Assembly (NCBI GenBank): GCA_907163375.1 | Contig: CAJQUW010011088.1 | Location: 229,897-293,896 of the forward strand | Reading direction: 5' to 3' | Length of the DNA stretch: 64,000 nt | Source of the DNA: Prostheceraeus crozeri | Taxonomy: Eukaryota; Platyhelminthes; Polycladida; Euryleptidae | Shown: piece after piece, positions 42,047 to 53,663 of the stretch | How positions within the stretch are numbered: the stretch's first letter is position 1 | How the letters are laid out: every line of letters begins with the position of its first letter | Made by a program: the position numbers and the translations under genes | The notes under the pieces: generated by a model | The model's database searches: none | What the model was told of the DNA's origin: nothing | The model's input: only the letters and a program-made list of their open reading frames with translations

Positions 42047-43540
42047 AATTTGCAGATCACCAATAGTGCGTAGATATCTTCCCCGGGAATAGTAACGTAG
42101 TGCACAGCAGACTTGAGTCTTTACAGACAAAGCACAGGAGCGATTTGTGGATCGCGTTAACCCTATTCGTACCAAGGGGCGGATTCCGCCCCCCACGCGC
42201 ATTTTTGCTGTAGAAACTTTCATACCAAATGGATTGGATTGAGATTTCATGACTTTTAGTTTTTAGGTATTTTTCAACTTTCTGCGAAATTTCGTCAAAT
42301 TTATGTCAGTGAAAGAGCTAGATCTATCCTAGTTTTCAAGAGATAGGTTCTAAGAATTCAGTTTTGTTTATGCTGTGTGCAAGTATAGATTGTATTCTAG
42401 CAATAAAACGTGTATCTTGAAGTCTCAGCTGCCTGTATACCATATATATTATACTACAAAGCAATATACAGTCTATGTCTAAAATCATTAGACACCTGGA
42501 ATCAAAGGCGATTGGCCTAGTAGAACCTAGTATCTAGTATTTTCTTCTAATTCGAACCACGATGTAGAAAATTGTCATACTTCTTCGATATCTTTTGTTT
42601 CTAACTTGAATAAAGATTTTGTGATAGACATAGATCATATTTAACAAATGTTATCTACTTATACAGTATAGTAGGACCTAGCTATCTAGCTTTCTTGTGA
42701 AGAAAGTATTCTACAAATTATGAAGCTACATGTACAGTAACGATATTTATTAGCCACTGTATAAGGTTCTAGCATTTTTCGTAAATAGAATTATACCGCA
42801 GGTAATTAGCAAGTAGTATGTATAGGTTTGTGTAATTATTTTATGATGCAGAAATATAATATGTGCCATAATTTCATTATGCAACAATTTGAAGAATGTT
42901 CTATGCATGTATCCGAACAATGTTAATTTCATAGCATATGAAGGAACCAATTTGAAAAAGAAGAAATATTTCATGGCTTTTTACAAAAAAATGATACATG
43001 TACATGTACATAGTCATTTTAAATCGTTATCTATGGCACCAAAAATATTTTATGCTAAACCAATATCACCATTCCAAATAGAATACCAAAATTGGGAAAA
43101 CAGTGTACACTAAGGTTGATTTGCATGATTTATCAAAGCACAAATTAAGAAAAAATAAAAAAGATGAGAAAAAATAATGTTTGAATTTTAAAATGCTATT
43201 TATAGCATCAAGACGAAAACATCATGCAAAATGAATACCACCAATAGATTTCGAATATCCGAATTGCATAAAATCCTTAATATCAGGTCTCTTTGTTTGA
43301 TAATGTAGGAATAATACTGGGGGGGCGGAATCCGCCCCCCTTGGTCTGAGCGTGCGTCAAATACCTTGGTATGAATAGGGTTAAATCACTGCGAAATTTT
43401 TCACATAGTTCTTGCACTACCGATTTAGGGAACCGGTAGCGGTCAAAAAAATCCTCATCCCACTGTTCTTCGATTGGATTGATTCGTGATTTAAACAATC
43501 TCATTTTGCTTGCTGCGGCGTCGAATTGCACTTTCCACAT
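42046..43540 (-). pseudogene. Harbinger (HARBI1-like) transposase, N-terminal part, split by insertion
   Basis: The start MWKVQFDAAASKMRL is followed by INPIEEQWDEDFFDRYRFPK, a typical HARBI1 N-terminal 'D-x-F-x-x-RYRF' segment, up to KFRSDL. There a TTAA element (42,161-43,380) is inserted. On its other side the same frame resumes with TRSTNRSCALSVKTQV and ALRYYSRGRYLRTIGDLQ, again matching the family. It ends at the deletion junction near 42,046, so the catalytic DDE domain is absent. The copy is therefore non-functional and relied on another copy for movement. Confidence 0.72.
42161..43380. mobile_element. TTAA-flanked piggyBac-type non-autonomous element, inside Harbinger
   Basis: This 1,220-bp element is flanked by TTAA (42,157-42,160 and 43,381-43,384). 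Its inverted ends are CCCTATTCGTACCAAGG and, on the other side, the complement of CCCTATTCATACCAAGG. Both are followed by a G/C palindrome (GGGGCGGA-T-TCCGCCCC at 42,177; GGGGGCGGA-A-TCCGCCCCC at 43,321). TTAA target choice and CCC termini are piggyBac hallmarks. The interior is AT-rich and shows no transposase, so it depended on another element. Confidence 0.82.
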
Positions 43541-44283
43541 GCTGTAAAAATGGTGTGTGGCGTCTCCAAATGTCTACGCACTTTTATTCGATTAGACAGT
43601 GTTCACTTAGATAAGCTACATTGGTCGAACACGTATTTTTAGTGACGTCGTGAGGGAATATGACAATGCCTGATACATTGCAGGGATAGGCTAAATCACT
43701 GCGCATCTATTCCAAGTCGATAACGTCAACGTACAAACCTTTCCTTGAACATCACAATGGCCTTCTTGCATTTCGTCTTCCACATTGAGAGACAAGTGAA
43801 TGTACATTGCTTAGGCACTACTGACACGCTTGTAACTAATTCAATAAGCGTCCTTTCATTTAGGCTATTTCATATCATTGTAGTTAGACATATAAATACA
43901 GTAAATCCACGTAATAAATCGCTTAGGTAGCGTATGCGGAGTCCCTTGTTTTCTGATAAATGGTGAAATACACATGTACATTTCTTAATGATATTATTCT
44001 AAGTTTCTATATGTGTTTCAAGACAAAATAAACGACTAACAGAAATACTAAAGGTGCCTCTCATACCCGTTAAGAAATTCGCTAACGGCGTGCTACACTT
44101 TTCTCTAACAGCCGTTCGAGACGCTGACATTCTAATACCCGGTCACGCTAGCAGAGTTCTGTGTCGCTTTCCTGTTACACTAATAGCCGATTCCCTAACA
44201 GAATTTTGAGTCGTCGACTTCAAGGTATTAGGGATCACTAATAACCTGTCAGCACTAACAGCGTTTCGTGTCGCCTGCCCCTG

Positions 44284-44695
44284 ATTGAGAACAAAAGCGT
44301 CAATGCTCTGAAATTTCTATTCAGCCTAAAAAGACATGAATTTTCATTGTTACTGAGAAAGTAGGTTAGTCAGTCGATATTTCACATCATTTTTCTATGA
44401 AAGTCATTCATCTCCAATTGCAAACCAGACGGTCTTAATTGCATAATTAAGGCCGTCTAATTTGCTACGTAATGCCTTTGAGGTAGGAGCATCTCACCAT
44501 CCATCTTCGCATTCCAAGTGAAAATGAGGTGATTCTTATGGTACACAAGTTGGACTCGCAGATATCTCACGCTTGACATATTTTAATGTTCTGAGCTGCA
44601 TGGACTATGCAGAAAATTATCATAAATTTGAGTATTTTACAGATCAAAATCTTGGATATTTGATGTCATAGATTTTAGGTTCAGCAACAATGCAC
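44284..44695. other. Spacer with a 14-bp-stem hairpin
   Basis: At 44,427-44,458 AGACGGTCTTAATT pairs with AATTAAGGCCGTCT around a GCAT loop, with one G-T pair. No gene is seen in this stretch. Confidence 0.6.
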
Positions 44696-46215
44696 ATTGC
44701 CTTTCAAACATAGAAGTAGATAATAGTACACTAGAATGGAAGTTTGATATCTTGCCTATGTACAATGACAGCACATGGAAAAATCTATGGTTTGCAGATC
44801 TGCTTCGATCTAAAACATTGTATCATAGTCAAACTAGTCTATTTGCCAAGCTGGTTGTGGAAGTTGTTGACAGAAAATTACATGATTTTCATGAAGAGAA
44901 TTTTTAATGAGATGGGGGCATTGTTTCTCATTTGAGATAGCCTACTTTTCCATGGATTAATATGCTGTGTCTATTTGCAGCAGTCATTAACAACTATTTT
45001 CCAATTTTTCAATACTGGAATGCGAATTAAAAATTGGTTCACAGAGTTATAGTTGAACGTGGTCGGTGTACTGTTTATAAGAACATCTGAAGAATTCACA
45101 GATATAAATTCTAATTATTGGATAATTTCTCCTTCAAGCGGTTAAGAAACCTAGCGCTTTTCTGGAATAAACAAATTGAAAGCTTCTTTACCGACAATTA
45201 TTTCTCAGATGAATGAAATGTCACTGGAACTTTTCAATTAATCATTAAATGACTTATATGTTATGTAGTGTGATGATATTTTGGAAGCTGATATTCGAAA
45301 ACATGCAAAGAATGTAAAAATTGTTCAAATATAGTGAACAGGGGAATCTTTTAAAGTAAAATGAATACTCTAGATTTCTTGGCTTCTGATTTCAAGCTAG
45401 AGCAATGCATGTTCTGTAAATCGACATTACAAGTTGCATGGGAGTCTGATTACACTATTGATGATTATAGGAGCGATATTTCAAAATGATGAACGGAAAG
45501 AACGCTCTAAAGGATTTCCTTCTTTGTCATCCTGTCGCCGCAGTATTTTGTAAATTCATTATTGCTTTTGTGTACATGATCTTTGAACAAGGAGCAACAA
45601 TCGAGATCACAAACTGGCTTGATAAATATAGATGTCAATCAGAAAACATGGAAACCAGCTCGTACAATATGCATTTTGCCACAACTAAGTTCCCCCGGCG
45701 TGTGCCATAATTTTCATGCAATTTCCATTCTAGGGCTTTCTATGGTATTGTTATTTTCCATGCATTTCTATTTTCCATGCTTTCAAACGATCAGCCTAAA
45801 TCATAGAAATTAACAATACCATAGAAAGCCCTAGAATGGAAATTGCATGAAAATTATGGCACACGCCGGGGGAACTTAGTTGGGGCAAAATGCAACTTGT
45901 GCGATCTGGTTTCCATGTTTTCTGATTGACATCTGTATTTATCAAGCCAATTCGTGATGTGGATTGTTGCCCCTTGTCCAAAGACCATTTACTCAAAAGC
46001 AATAATGAAATTACAAAATACTGCGGCGACAGGATGACAAAGAAGGAAATCCTTTAAAATGTTTTGCACGTTCATCATTTTGAAATATCGCTCCTGTAGT
46101 CAATCAAGAGTGTAATCAGACACATATGCTGCTTGGAATGGCGATTTACAGAACATGCATTACTCCAGCTTGAAATCAGAGGCCAAGAAATCTTACAGTA
46201 TTTATTTTCTTTTAA

Positions 46216-47188
46216 CCCTCAGAGACCTGAGCTTTTTCACACCCTCTGAGACCTGAGGGGGGGTTCAGAGAACCCCTATAACATATTCTTAGTTTACCTG
46301 CTTAAATCGATATCAAATCATTAGGAAAGTTGATTTTAAGTACATGTAAAACAATAATGTTTGCGTGTAGCAGGTCGGTATAACGAATCCCTTGAGTGAC
46401 CTTCAGCCTTCTCAGTAAACACGTGCGAAAATATGGTGTTTTTGTAAGTCAACCACATTTAGTACAGCATCATTTGTACCAGGAGGCGGCTTTACGATAT
46501 TTTGTGTCACCATAAATCCTCAGATAGTTGATTTTGATGAAATTGATCTAATTCATGCAGCTAATCCTTTCCATTTGTACATTGCTTCAAATTTATCCAA
46601 AGCTATCAGAAATAGACCTAAAATGAGTCAAAATTGCTGTACTTCTAGAACCAAAAACAGCTGTGGAGATCTCAAACTTATCATTACTGCTGTGAAAAGT
46701 TTGTCATCAATCAGTTTCTGGTGCTCAACTATGAATATAATGATAGCTTTCATTTCGGACATCGATTTATGTCGAGTTGTTCATATAGGCCAACCAGTCA
46801 CGCGAGATTATGTGCGAAAGCAAAATATTCACATTTTGCGATCTTCCAACACATTGCACATCTACGAGCATGATGCAAACAATGAATAAATGACTTTCAC
46901 TCTTTATACACCATCGTGGACATGTTCGAAATCATTATTCATCTAATTACAAAAATTTCGTGATGGAATTTCTACACCCTCTGAGACCTGAGGGGGGGTC
47001 CAGTGGACCCCCTTGGCCTATCTGGCATACTTCTACTGATTCAATTGAAATGAAATAACGCATGCAGATTCACTATCAGAAATGATGATTTTGTATGGGC
47101 TTGAGTGGTTGATAAATCGTCAGCGTAAAAAATGAAATAGAAAAATGTGACTCCGGGGTCCACTGGACCCCCCTCAGTTCTCTGAGGG
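46216..47188. mobile_element. TTAA-flanked piggyBac-type element inside the palindrome arm
   Basis: This 973-bp element is flanked by TTAA (46,212-46,215 and 47,189-47,192). Its ends are CCCTCAGAGACCTGAG and, inverted, CCCTCAGAGAACTGAG. Near-terminal G/C hairpins with 3-nt loops are GGGGTTC-AGA-GAACCCC (46,260-46,276), GGGGGTCC-AGT-GGACCCCC (46,994-47,012) and GGGGTCC-ACT-GGACCCC (47,155-47,171). ACCCTCTGAGACCTGAGGG is repeated internally. It has no transposase; a 104-codon frame in its middle shows no family features. The left palindrome arm keeps the empty TTAA site near 45,351. Confidence 0.85.
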
Positions 47189-47830
47189 TTAAAGGGCTCC
47201 CTTGTTCATCATATTTGAACAACTTTCAAAATCTCTGCATGCTTTCAGATTTCAGCTTCCAAAATATCATCACACTATATCACATGTGTCATTCATTCAT
47301 TTATTGATTGAAAAGTTCCAGCGACATTTAATTTATCTGAGAAATGAGTTTAGGTAAAGAAGCTTCCAATGTATTTATTCCAGAAAAGCGCTAGGTTTCT
47401 TGACCGCCTGACGAAGAAGTTATCCAATAATTAGATTTTTTATCTGTGAATTCTTGAGATGTTCTGACAACCAGTGCACCGACCACTTTCAATTATGACT
47501 CTGTGAACTAATTTTTAATTAGCATTCCAGTGTTGAAAAATTGGAAAATAGTTGTCAATGACTGCTACAAATAGACACAGTATATTAATCCATGGAATAG
47601 TATGCTATTTCACATGAAACAGTATCACCATCTCACTTAAAATTTCTTTTCATGAAGATCCTGTAATCTGCTGTCAACAACTTCCAGAACCAACTTGGCA
47701 GATAGTTTCACTATGATACATTGTTTTAGATCGAATCTGATCTACAAACCATAGATTTTTCCATGTGCCATCATTGTACATAGGCAAGATATCAAACTTC
47801 CATTCTAGTGTACTATTATCTACTTCTGTG

Positions 47831-47868
47831 GCCTAAATCGTCTGGCGCTACGCGCCGACGATTTAGGC
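47831..47868. repeat. 38-nt near-perfect hairpin inserted in the right palindrome arm
   Basis: GCCTAAATCGTC and GGCGC pair with GCGCC and GACGATTTAGGC around a TAC loop, with one unpaired T. The left arm lacks it at the corresponding place (about 44,710), so it was gained after the inverted duplication. Confidence 0.8.
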
Positions 47869-47886
47869 TTTCATTTGAAAGGCAAT

Positions 47887-48789
47887 ACAAAGTATATCTT
47901 CAATGGTAATCGATATTGCATAGATGTTCATTAGCTTCCTATCCGCGCGGGAGTTCATGCGGTTGCAAAGGAAATGCAGCTGGCATTAAAGCTTGATACA
48001 CACGGGTATTCATTCGGGTTATAATCAGGGGCGTGTGGTAGATTTGAAAGGAAGGTATTCCCCTCATGCAAACTATCCAGCAGCATTCCTTTGTGATCTC
48101 AATGATTATCTGTCCTGCGAGCATTCGCATGTCCGTGTGTTTTAATTGTAACATAATTTTGTCTTGACTTACAAGTGTGCAGTAATCTATCCGGTTTCTC
48201 CATCATGATTCTCATTATTTGAGTGATGACTGGAGTATATATGAAATATACGATATTTCTAGTATTACTACGTTTTGATCACGGGTTCTACTACAAATGA
48301 TCCATTATCGCTTTACAGACAATTGATAGACCACGGCACCGGCACAAATGCCACATAAAATTGATATGTACAATCGATTTCTTTCTTCCTTCGTTGAGAA
48401 AAAGTTCTTGACATCGAAAACATTTCTAATTAAGCTAAAGTCGATGTATAGTAATGGTTCGCTTATATCCAATGCGGTTTATGTACTCAATTATCATATT
48501 TTTCCACGGAAATGTAATTGAAATGCAATGTCTACTCCTCCTGTTTGTTCTCGTCATTGTCTGGTTAAATCGACGTGACGTCACCACTCACAGCTTTTTG
48601 ATAACCTTCTGCAATTGAGCGCCGTGCATAACATCGCGCATACGAACACTGTCTTATTGTCTACAGTTATCGATAGCCATCAATCGAGAGCTGCTATTGA
48701 AGAACAGACTAAATGGTCAAATTGGTCATCAGCCAACGATCGGGACTGATCTGCACAACACAAGACATCAGCTGTATTTCTTCATAATA
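47887..48789. other. Anonymous spacer
   Basis: No gene, repeat or promoter that I can support. Open frames here are short and lack family features. Confidence 0.4.
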
Positions 48790-50139
48790 CAGATTGTTTC
48801 ATAAAAAATGGATCACCCTTAAACATCGCCTTAACTTCAACTTTGTCTAACTCCGCCAAACTTGAACGAATTTCTCTGAAATTTGGAAGATATGTCAGTT
48901 GTGCTTACTAATATCATTGTTGGAAATTTGAAGCATGAAGATTGAGCTGTTTTCCTGTTATAGATAAAAAAGTAGTAGATAATTTGATCTTCATTTAGCA
49001 ATGTTACACAAAATCATACCTCACTCTTATAAAATTACATTTGTTTCCTTTGTTATGTAATATGTTGTTCTACAAACCAAAAACTATCAAGCAAAGCAAA
49101 AATAAAGAAAATCGGTCAATCAGAGCCAGTATAGCAACATTATTCATCAACAATAATATAACTGCTACATGTGATTAACTGGACTTCATGTTCCATAGCT
49201 TCCTGACTTCGTTGCGGTGGTGTTGGCAGCACTCCTGATTGCCTTCAGCTAGAAATCTATCTCTTACCGGTTGAAAACAATACAAAGCACAAATGAACAA
49301 AAACGAGATCGCATTCACAAAAGGCAAAGTGTCAGCCTTGCTAGAACTAGGGTTTTCTTTGCGAGCTACAAGCAAGGGACCTACTAAATGTCCCTTACAC
49401 AAATGTGCATCGATGACATAATGATGATTTTCGACTCTGTCGTAAAGAGGGCTCTGGCCGTCCACGCAAAACATCCAAACGTAGAGACCGTCTAATTTTG
49501 AGATTTGTTAAAGTTGATCCAAGTCTCTCGTTAACTGAGATGGCTGCACTAGTCTCGTCTATTTCTAAGTCCACTATTCGTAGAAGACTTATTGAGTCGA
49601 ATTTCAAGAGCTGTAAGAGGCCCTCTCAGATCGAATTATCAGATCAGCATACAAAAAGAAGTTATTTATGGATGATAATGCTACGTGTCACAGGAGTAGT
49701 AGAGTCAACTTATGCAAGTCTCAATTAGGGCTTAGGACATTATCTTCGCCAGCTCGTTCTCCTGATCTGAATCCCATAGAAAATGTATGGAGTATTCTAA
49801 ATCGTAACGTTCGTCGTTCACTGCTACCTACAGATGGCGTATCACAACTTACGTCACTGTTAAAAAGAGAGTGGAGAAAGTTAGATCAGTCAAAAATCAA
49901 CGATATCATCGAATCAATGCCTAGACGAATTGGTAATGTCATTGACAATAAGGGTAGGGCCACAAAATATTAGCTTCTTAAGAACCGTTACTGTATCATA
50001 GCTCATCAGATTATATAAGGACATTTAAATATATTAGGGAGATTAGGGACATGAAATAACATGAAAAATGCTTTCTGTATCATACTTGTGTTTTATTTAG
50101 TCAAATTTTAGGATGATACACTTTTTATGAAACGGACTG
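48790..50139. mobile_element. Tc1/mariner element, decayed
   Basis: This 1,350-bp element is flanked by TA dinucleotides (48,788-48,789 and 50,140-50,141). Its inverted ends are CAGATTGTTTCATAAAAAAT at left and the complement of CAGTCCGTTTCATAAAAAGT at right. A remnant transposase on the plus strand (about 49,430-49,973) identifies it. The size suits Tc1 elements, but coding is incomplete. Confidence 0.85.
49430..49973 (+). pseudogene. Tc1-type transposase remnant
   Basis: The first part has the GRPR hook and helix-turn-helix region (CRKEGSGRPRKTSKRRDR, then VDPSLSLTEMAALVSS, STIRRRLIESNFKSCK). After LSDQHTKRSYLW the sequence jumps, with a frame change near 49,668, to MDDNATCHRSSRVN and SPARSPDLNPIENVWSIL. 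The second Asp and the Glu of the DDE triad are therefore present. About 80 codons carrying the first catalytic Asp are deleted. The C-terminus (MPRRIGNVIDNKGRATKY) is typical. The normal length is about 340 aa, and N-terminal sequence before the GRPR region is not recognisable. It is not functional. Confidence 0.8.
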
Positions 50140-50141
50140 TA

Positions 50142-51359
50142 GTTACCAGTAGCTAGATCGAGTACAAACGATGTATATTACAACAGTTTTGAAGAAAATT
50201 GAATGGGTATTCATTGAATTCCCCGCGTATCATTACCGATCGGCTCTGGTATCATTACCCATCTGAAACGGACTGAATGACGAAATCTTCGGGCACTAAC
50301 GTGACTCTTCAGATGGGTATTATTCTTATGGTAATCGAAAATTGCTTCAGCAATTTGTCCTATTACAATTACTCTATTTCATGTCGAATGGTCCAGTTTC
50401 TCATCATTCAACTTGTTATCGTAAACCATTTCACTCATGGAGCTGACGAAATCTACAGTAAAACATGTGTCCGGCTAACCACGATTTCTAACTTTTTTGA
50501 AAATACATCGTTCGAGATATTTGCGTGAGTGACATGTCAAGGAGGTCTCTAACACACACACATGCATACACACAAACTCGCTTTTACATGCTCGGTTTCC
50601 ATTCATCACTCCGTAAACAAATAATTAGAGGCAAAGAAATAGAAAAGAAAAGGAAAATGCGAATCGTTGAATGGCTTCAGTTATGAATCTCCTCATAGTT
50701 ATTGCTTGTTTTCGATCTGATCTTCTGTATTGTAAAAACTACGCCATCTTTAATCAGTCCAGGGATTTTGATCCAAACATTTGCATTTGGGATTGAATTC
50801 ATTCGGACTCTTTTCGGTGCAATATTTGGAATGCGATGCCGCCCGCAAAGTAGACAATTAGAGTAACGAAGAATATAATCAGCAAGACCTGCCTGGCGAT
50901 AGGCCTTCGCCGCCTCCTGCACCCTCTTTCGTTAAACAAGCGTGCTTTGATGTCAGCTTCAGCGTCGAAGTTATACCAAACGAGCTTATAATTTCGAAAG
51001 TCCCTGGAGAGCTATCGCCGCATATTAGTTGAACGTCTGATTGGTAGATGGATTGAGGATCTTTGTAATTCACTGTTAGGTCGTTGTTTCTGTAAAGGTG
51101 TACTGAGCGCTGTTGGCAAGTCCCTGGCTCTGAAAAAGTTTAAGAGATCTCTAATGGTCTTTATTGATTGTTACAGGGCTTGCATTAACTAAAATGTTGT
51201 ATTGACTAAAAGTTTCTAACTGCTGAGATTTTATAGCATCTTCTACTGCTTTGTTTTATTAGACAATATACACGTATGTCGGACCTGTGGCGCATCCCCA
51301 CTAGCATCAGAGAGAATGCTTTTTGGAAGAGTGATAGCGGGCCGTCAGCGACTAACATC
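50142..51359. other. Anonymous spacer
   Basis: A short CA-rich microsatellite (ACACACACACATGCATACAC, about 50,551) is present. Frames of up to about 80 codons exist on both strands without family features. I see no supported gene. Confidence 0.4.
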
Positions 51360-52320
51360 ATAGCTGATCAGAAAAAGCGGACCACCTTAGTTATGCGGAA
51401 ATTCAATCCATTCTCATGCCTTCAATCGCATTCGTCTCGCACAACAACGTGCAATACATCATTCGAGAGCTGACATTCTCAACTTTCAAATGAATTGCAC
51501 GTATGATGAACTTCCATCCGTTATTGTATTTTCTGAGCAGTGCTCAAAAGATGGAAATCGCTCACTTAACAAATCGCAATTTTTCAAGAAGAAAGCATGT
51601 GACTATGATGATGAATCAAACACGAGGAGAAAGATCATTTTCTGCGCTTTCTTTTAATATGCTGGTCATCAAATCGGTGAACTAGGAAAAGATAGTGATG
51701 TTGTGAAATTATCACAAAATCATGACTCTTTCGGCTGAAAATGTCATGTTCATATTTTTCCATCAAAAGTATTCATGTCTAGCATTTTCAGAATCCTTGC
51801 CATATATGAAGTACGAGCATATACGTTATATTCAAATAAGTTCAATAGTTCTTTTTCAAACTTCCTCAGCATTGTCACCATTGCCGCTAAAGTACACAAA
51901 TATGCAATGTAAACAATCTGCAGTCACTGTGAGAGAGCAAAAACATAAGTTCGCTAATTGGTTTGTTTTGAACCTTCTTTCACTTTCCACCTTTTCGTGA
52001 TAACTTCACGATATCACTATCACTATCTTTTCCTAGTTCACAAGTTTTGATGACTAGCATATCAAACGAAAGCTCAGAAAATGCTTGTTCTCTCAATGTT
52101 TGATTCATTATCATAGCCACATGTTATCTTTTGAAAAATTGCGATTTTTTCTGAGCGATTTTCATATTTTGAGCACTGCTCAGGAAATACAATAACTGAT
52201 GTACGTTCCTTTGAAAGGTGAGAATGCGGCTCTCGAATGATGTATGGCACGTTGTTGTGTGAGAATGGATTAAGTTTCGGCATAACTAAGGTGGTTCGTA
52301 TTTTCTGATCATCTCTATAG
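51360..52320. repeat. Fold-back with 320-360 bp arms
   Basis: The left arm 51,360-51,716 (GATCAGAAAAAGCGGACCAC at its outer end) pairs with the right arm 51,998-52,320. The spacer is 281 bp (51,717-51,997). Arms differ by several indels and substitutions. The innermost pair is AACTAGGAAAAGATAGTGAT against its complement near 52,019-52,038. Confidence 0.8.
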
Positions 52321-52980
52321 ACAGAACTTTTCCCACTATAAATGTTCCAAGTTAAAGACGGATTGTCATCTTCAAAACTCTTGCGCTCAGTTTGTGGAAT
52401 ATATCTCCGTTCCGTCTAACAGACCGTCAATCTCATCTGTGAAAATGAAGCGAACTAATGCCAGCAGAAAAAATAAGCGATGTATTAAATCGTGGTGTTG
52501 CTGTAAGACCATGAGTCTTAATTTTGCACTGCACTGAATTGAATGTGAACTGCACTTGTTGATGCTTTCAGACATTGGATAAAATCTGATCAGGTATGCT
52601 CCTATTTTCTGATCAAGCGCAGTTCAATTCATAGAGTAGGGACATTAAGGTAGTGTCCACTCAGAAAAGTATCTGTAAATAGTGAAAATTTTTATATGAA
52701 AGGATTTGCTTTTTTGTGGAGATTACGTTCACGTGGTCCAAAAAATTACTTGAGCAGCTTTAAAAAAGTCAAAATTTTGCTAATTTATATATTACCCAGA
52801 AGACTCCCTTATATAAGTAGTATGAAACAAGTTTGGAAATCAACAGGAATGAATATTTGCTGATAAGCATCCCAGCGAAGCGGAAATTAGGCTGATTATC
52901 AAGGGAATTTCCATGATCCGCATTATAAGTAGTGATCCCCTGACAAAATCGAGTGCAAAATGTGAAATGCTGACTTAGCC
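52321..52980. other. Anonymous AT-rich spacer
   Basis: Nothing recognised: no inverted ends, no gene with family features. Confidence 0.4.
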
Positions 52981-53065
52981 CCCCCCTCTGGAGAGAGGAA
53001 GGAAGTTGCCAAGGATGTGATGGAAGGATGGGTCCGAGAGAGGAAACCGTTCCCTACCCCCCTCT

Positions 53066-53088
53066 GGAAGGAAGGAAGGAAGGAAGGA
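53066..53088 (+). repeat. GGAA microsatellite
   Basis: About five GGAA/GAAG units lie just before the 181-bp tandem repeat. Confidence 0.85.
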
Positions 53089-53449
53089 GGAACTCTCCTG
53101 TGAGGCAAGGGTAGGAATCTCTGAAAACCGCCAGAGTTCGAAAGGGTGGGTTTTGGTCGTTTTGGGATGAGAAAGGTCGTTTTTCGGCATGAAGGAGGGC
53201 TCGGATGGGAAAACGGAGGGCAGATTCGGATTCTACGTGAAATTTTGGATTAGGAAGGTTGTTTCCAGAGGAACTCTCCTGTGAGGCAAGGGTAGGAATC
53301 TCTGAAAACCGCCAGAGTTAGAAAAGGTGGGTTTTGGACGTTTTGGGATGAGAAAGGTCGTTTCTCGGCATGAAGGAGTGCTCGGATGGACAAACGAAGG
53401 GCAGATTCGAATTCTACGTGAAAGTTTGGGTTAGGAAGGTTGTTTCCAG
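53089..53449 (+). repeat. 181-bp tandem repeat, two copies
   Basis: GGAACTCTCCTGTGAGGCAA starts at 53,089 and again at 53,270. The copies differ at scattered positions. A more diverged relative (TATGGGAAAACGGAGACCAG) continues at about 53,790-53,885. Confidence 0.88.
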
Positions 53450-53663
53450 CTCAATCGGAGAGAAAAAGTTCTGACCTCCCCCCTCTGGACGAGACTTCCA
53501 ACTTTGGTTCTAGAGATGGTAGAAAGTCGTGCAATAGCTCATTTGAAAGCTAAGAGTGAGCTCAATCGGAGAGAAAAAGTTTTGACCTCCCCCCCTCTGG
53601 ACGAGATTGGTTCTTGATATGGTTGAAAGTCGTGCAATAGCTCATTTGAAAGCTAAGAGTGAG
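53450..53663 (+). repeat. 111-bp tandem repeat, two copies
   Basis: CTCAATCGGAGAGAAAAAGT starts at 53,450 and 53,561; the second copy is slightly shorter. The segment AATAGCTCATTTGAAAGCTA matches, inverted, the variable part of the 292-bp units at about 21,480-21,570, so both loci share one repeat family. Confidence 0.88.

Larger units (their letters stand above)
41502..44283. mobile_element. PIF/Harbinger element, internally deleted
   Basis: The ends are inverted repeats GGGGCAGGCGACACGAAACGC at 41,504 and its complement ending 44,281. Subterminal TAACAGC/TTAGT-type repeats extend about 140-240 bp inward. Inside are the two proteins typical of Harbinger elements: a Myb/SANT-like protein (plus strand) and a HARBI1-type transposase (minus strand), facing each other. 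Their 3' parts are missing at a shared junction near 42,046. A TTAA element splits the transposase. No clear 3-bp target duplication is seen, so the exact termini are uncertain by a few bases. Confidence 0.75.
44696..47886. repeat. Fold-back palindrome with about 1.06-kb arms
   Basis: The left arm 44,696-45,758 and right arm 45,805-47,886 are reverse complements separated by about 46 bp. After removing a 977-bp TTAA element and a hairpin insertion of about 40 bp from the right arm, both arms are about 1,063 bp. They differ by many substitutions and small indels, so this is an old duplication. Short frames in the arms are not shared consistently and are not supported as genes. No target duplication was recognised. 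Confidence 0.85.

Noticed and set aside
41499-44286. Target duplication of the Harbinger element
   Set aside because: The three bases on either side of the inverted ends do not match under either possible choice of terminus.
46575-46889. 104-codon frame inside the TTAA element
   Set aside because: It shows no transposase motifs; its composition looks random.
44696-47886. Palindrome as a pure read-chimera artefact
   Set aside because: The arms differ by many substitutions, indels and two clean insertions, which a fold-over of one molecule would not produce.
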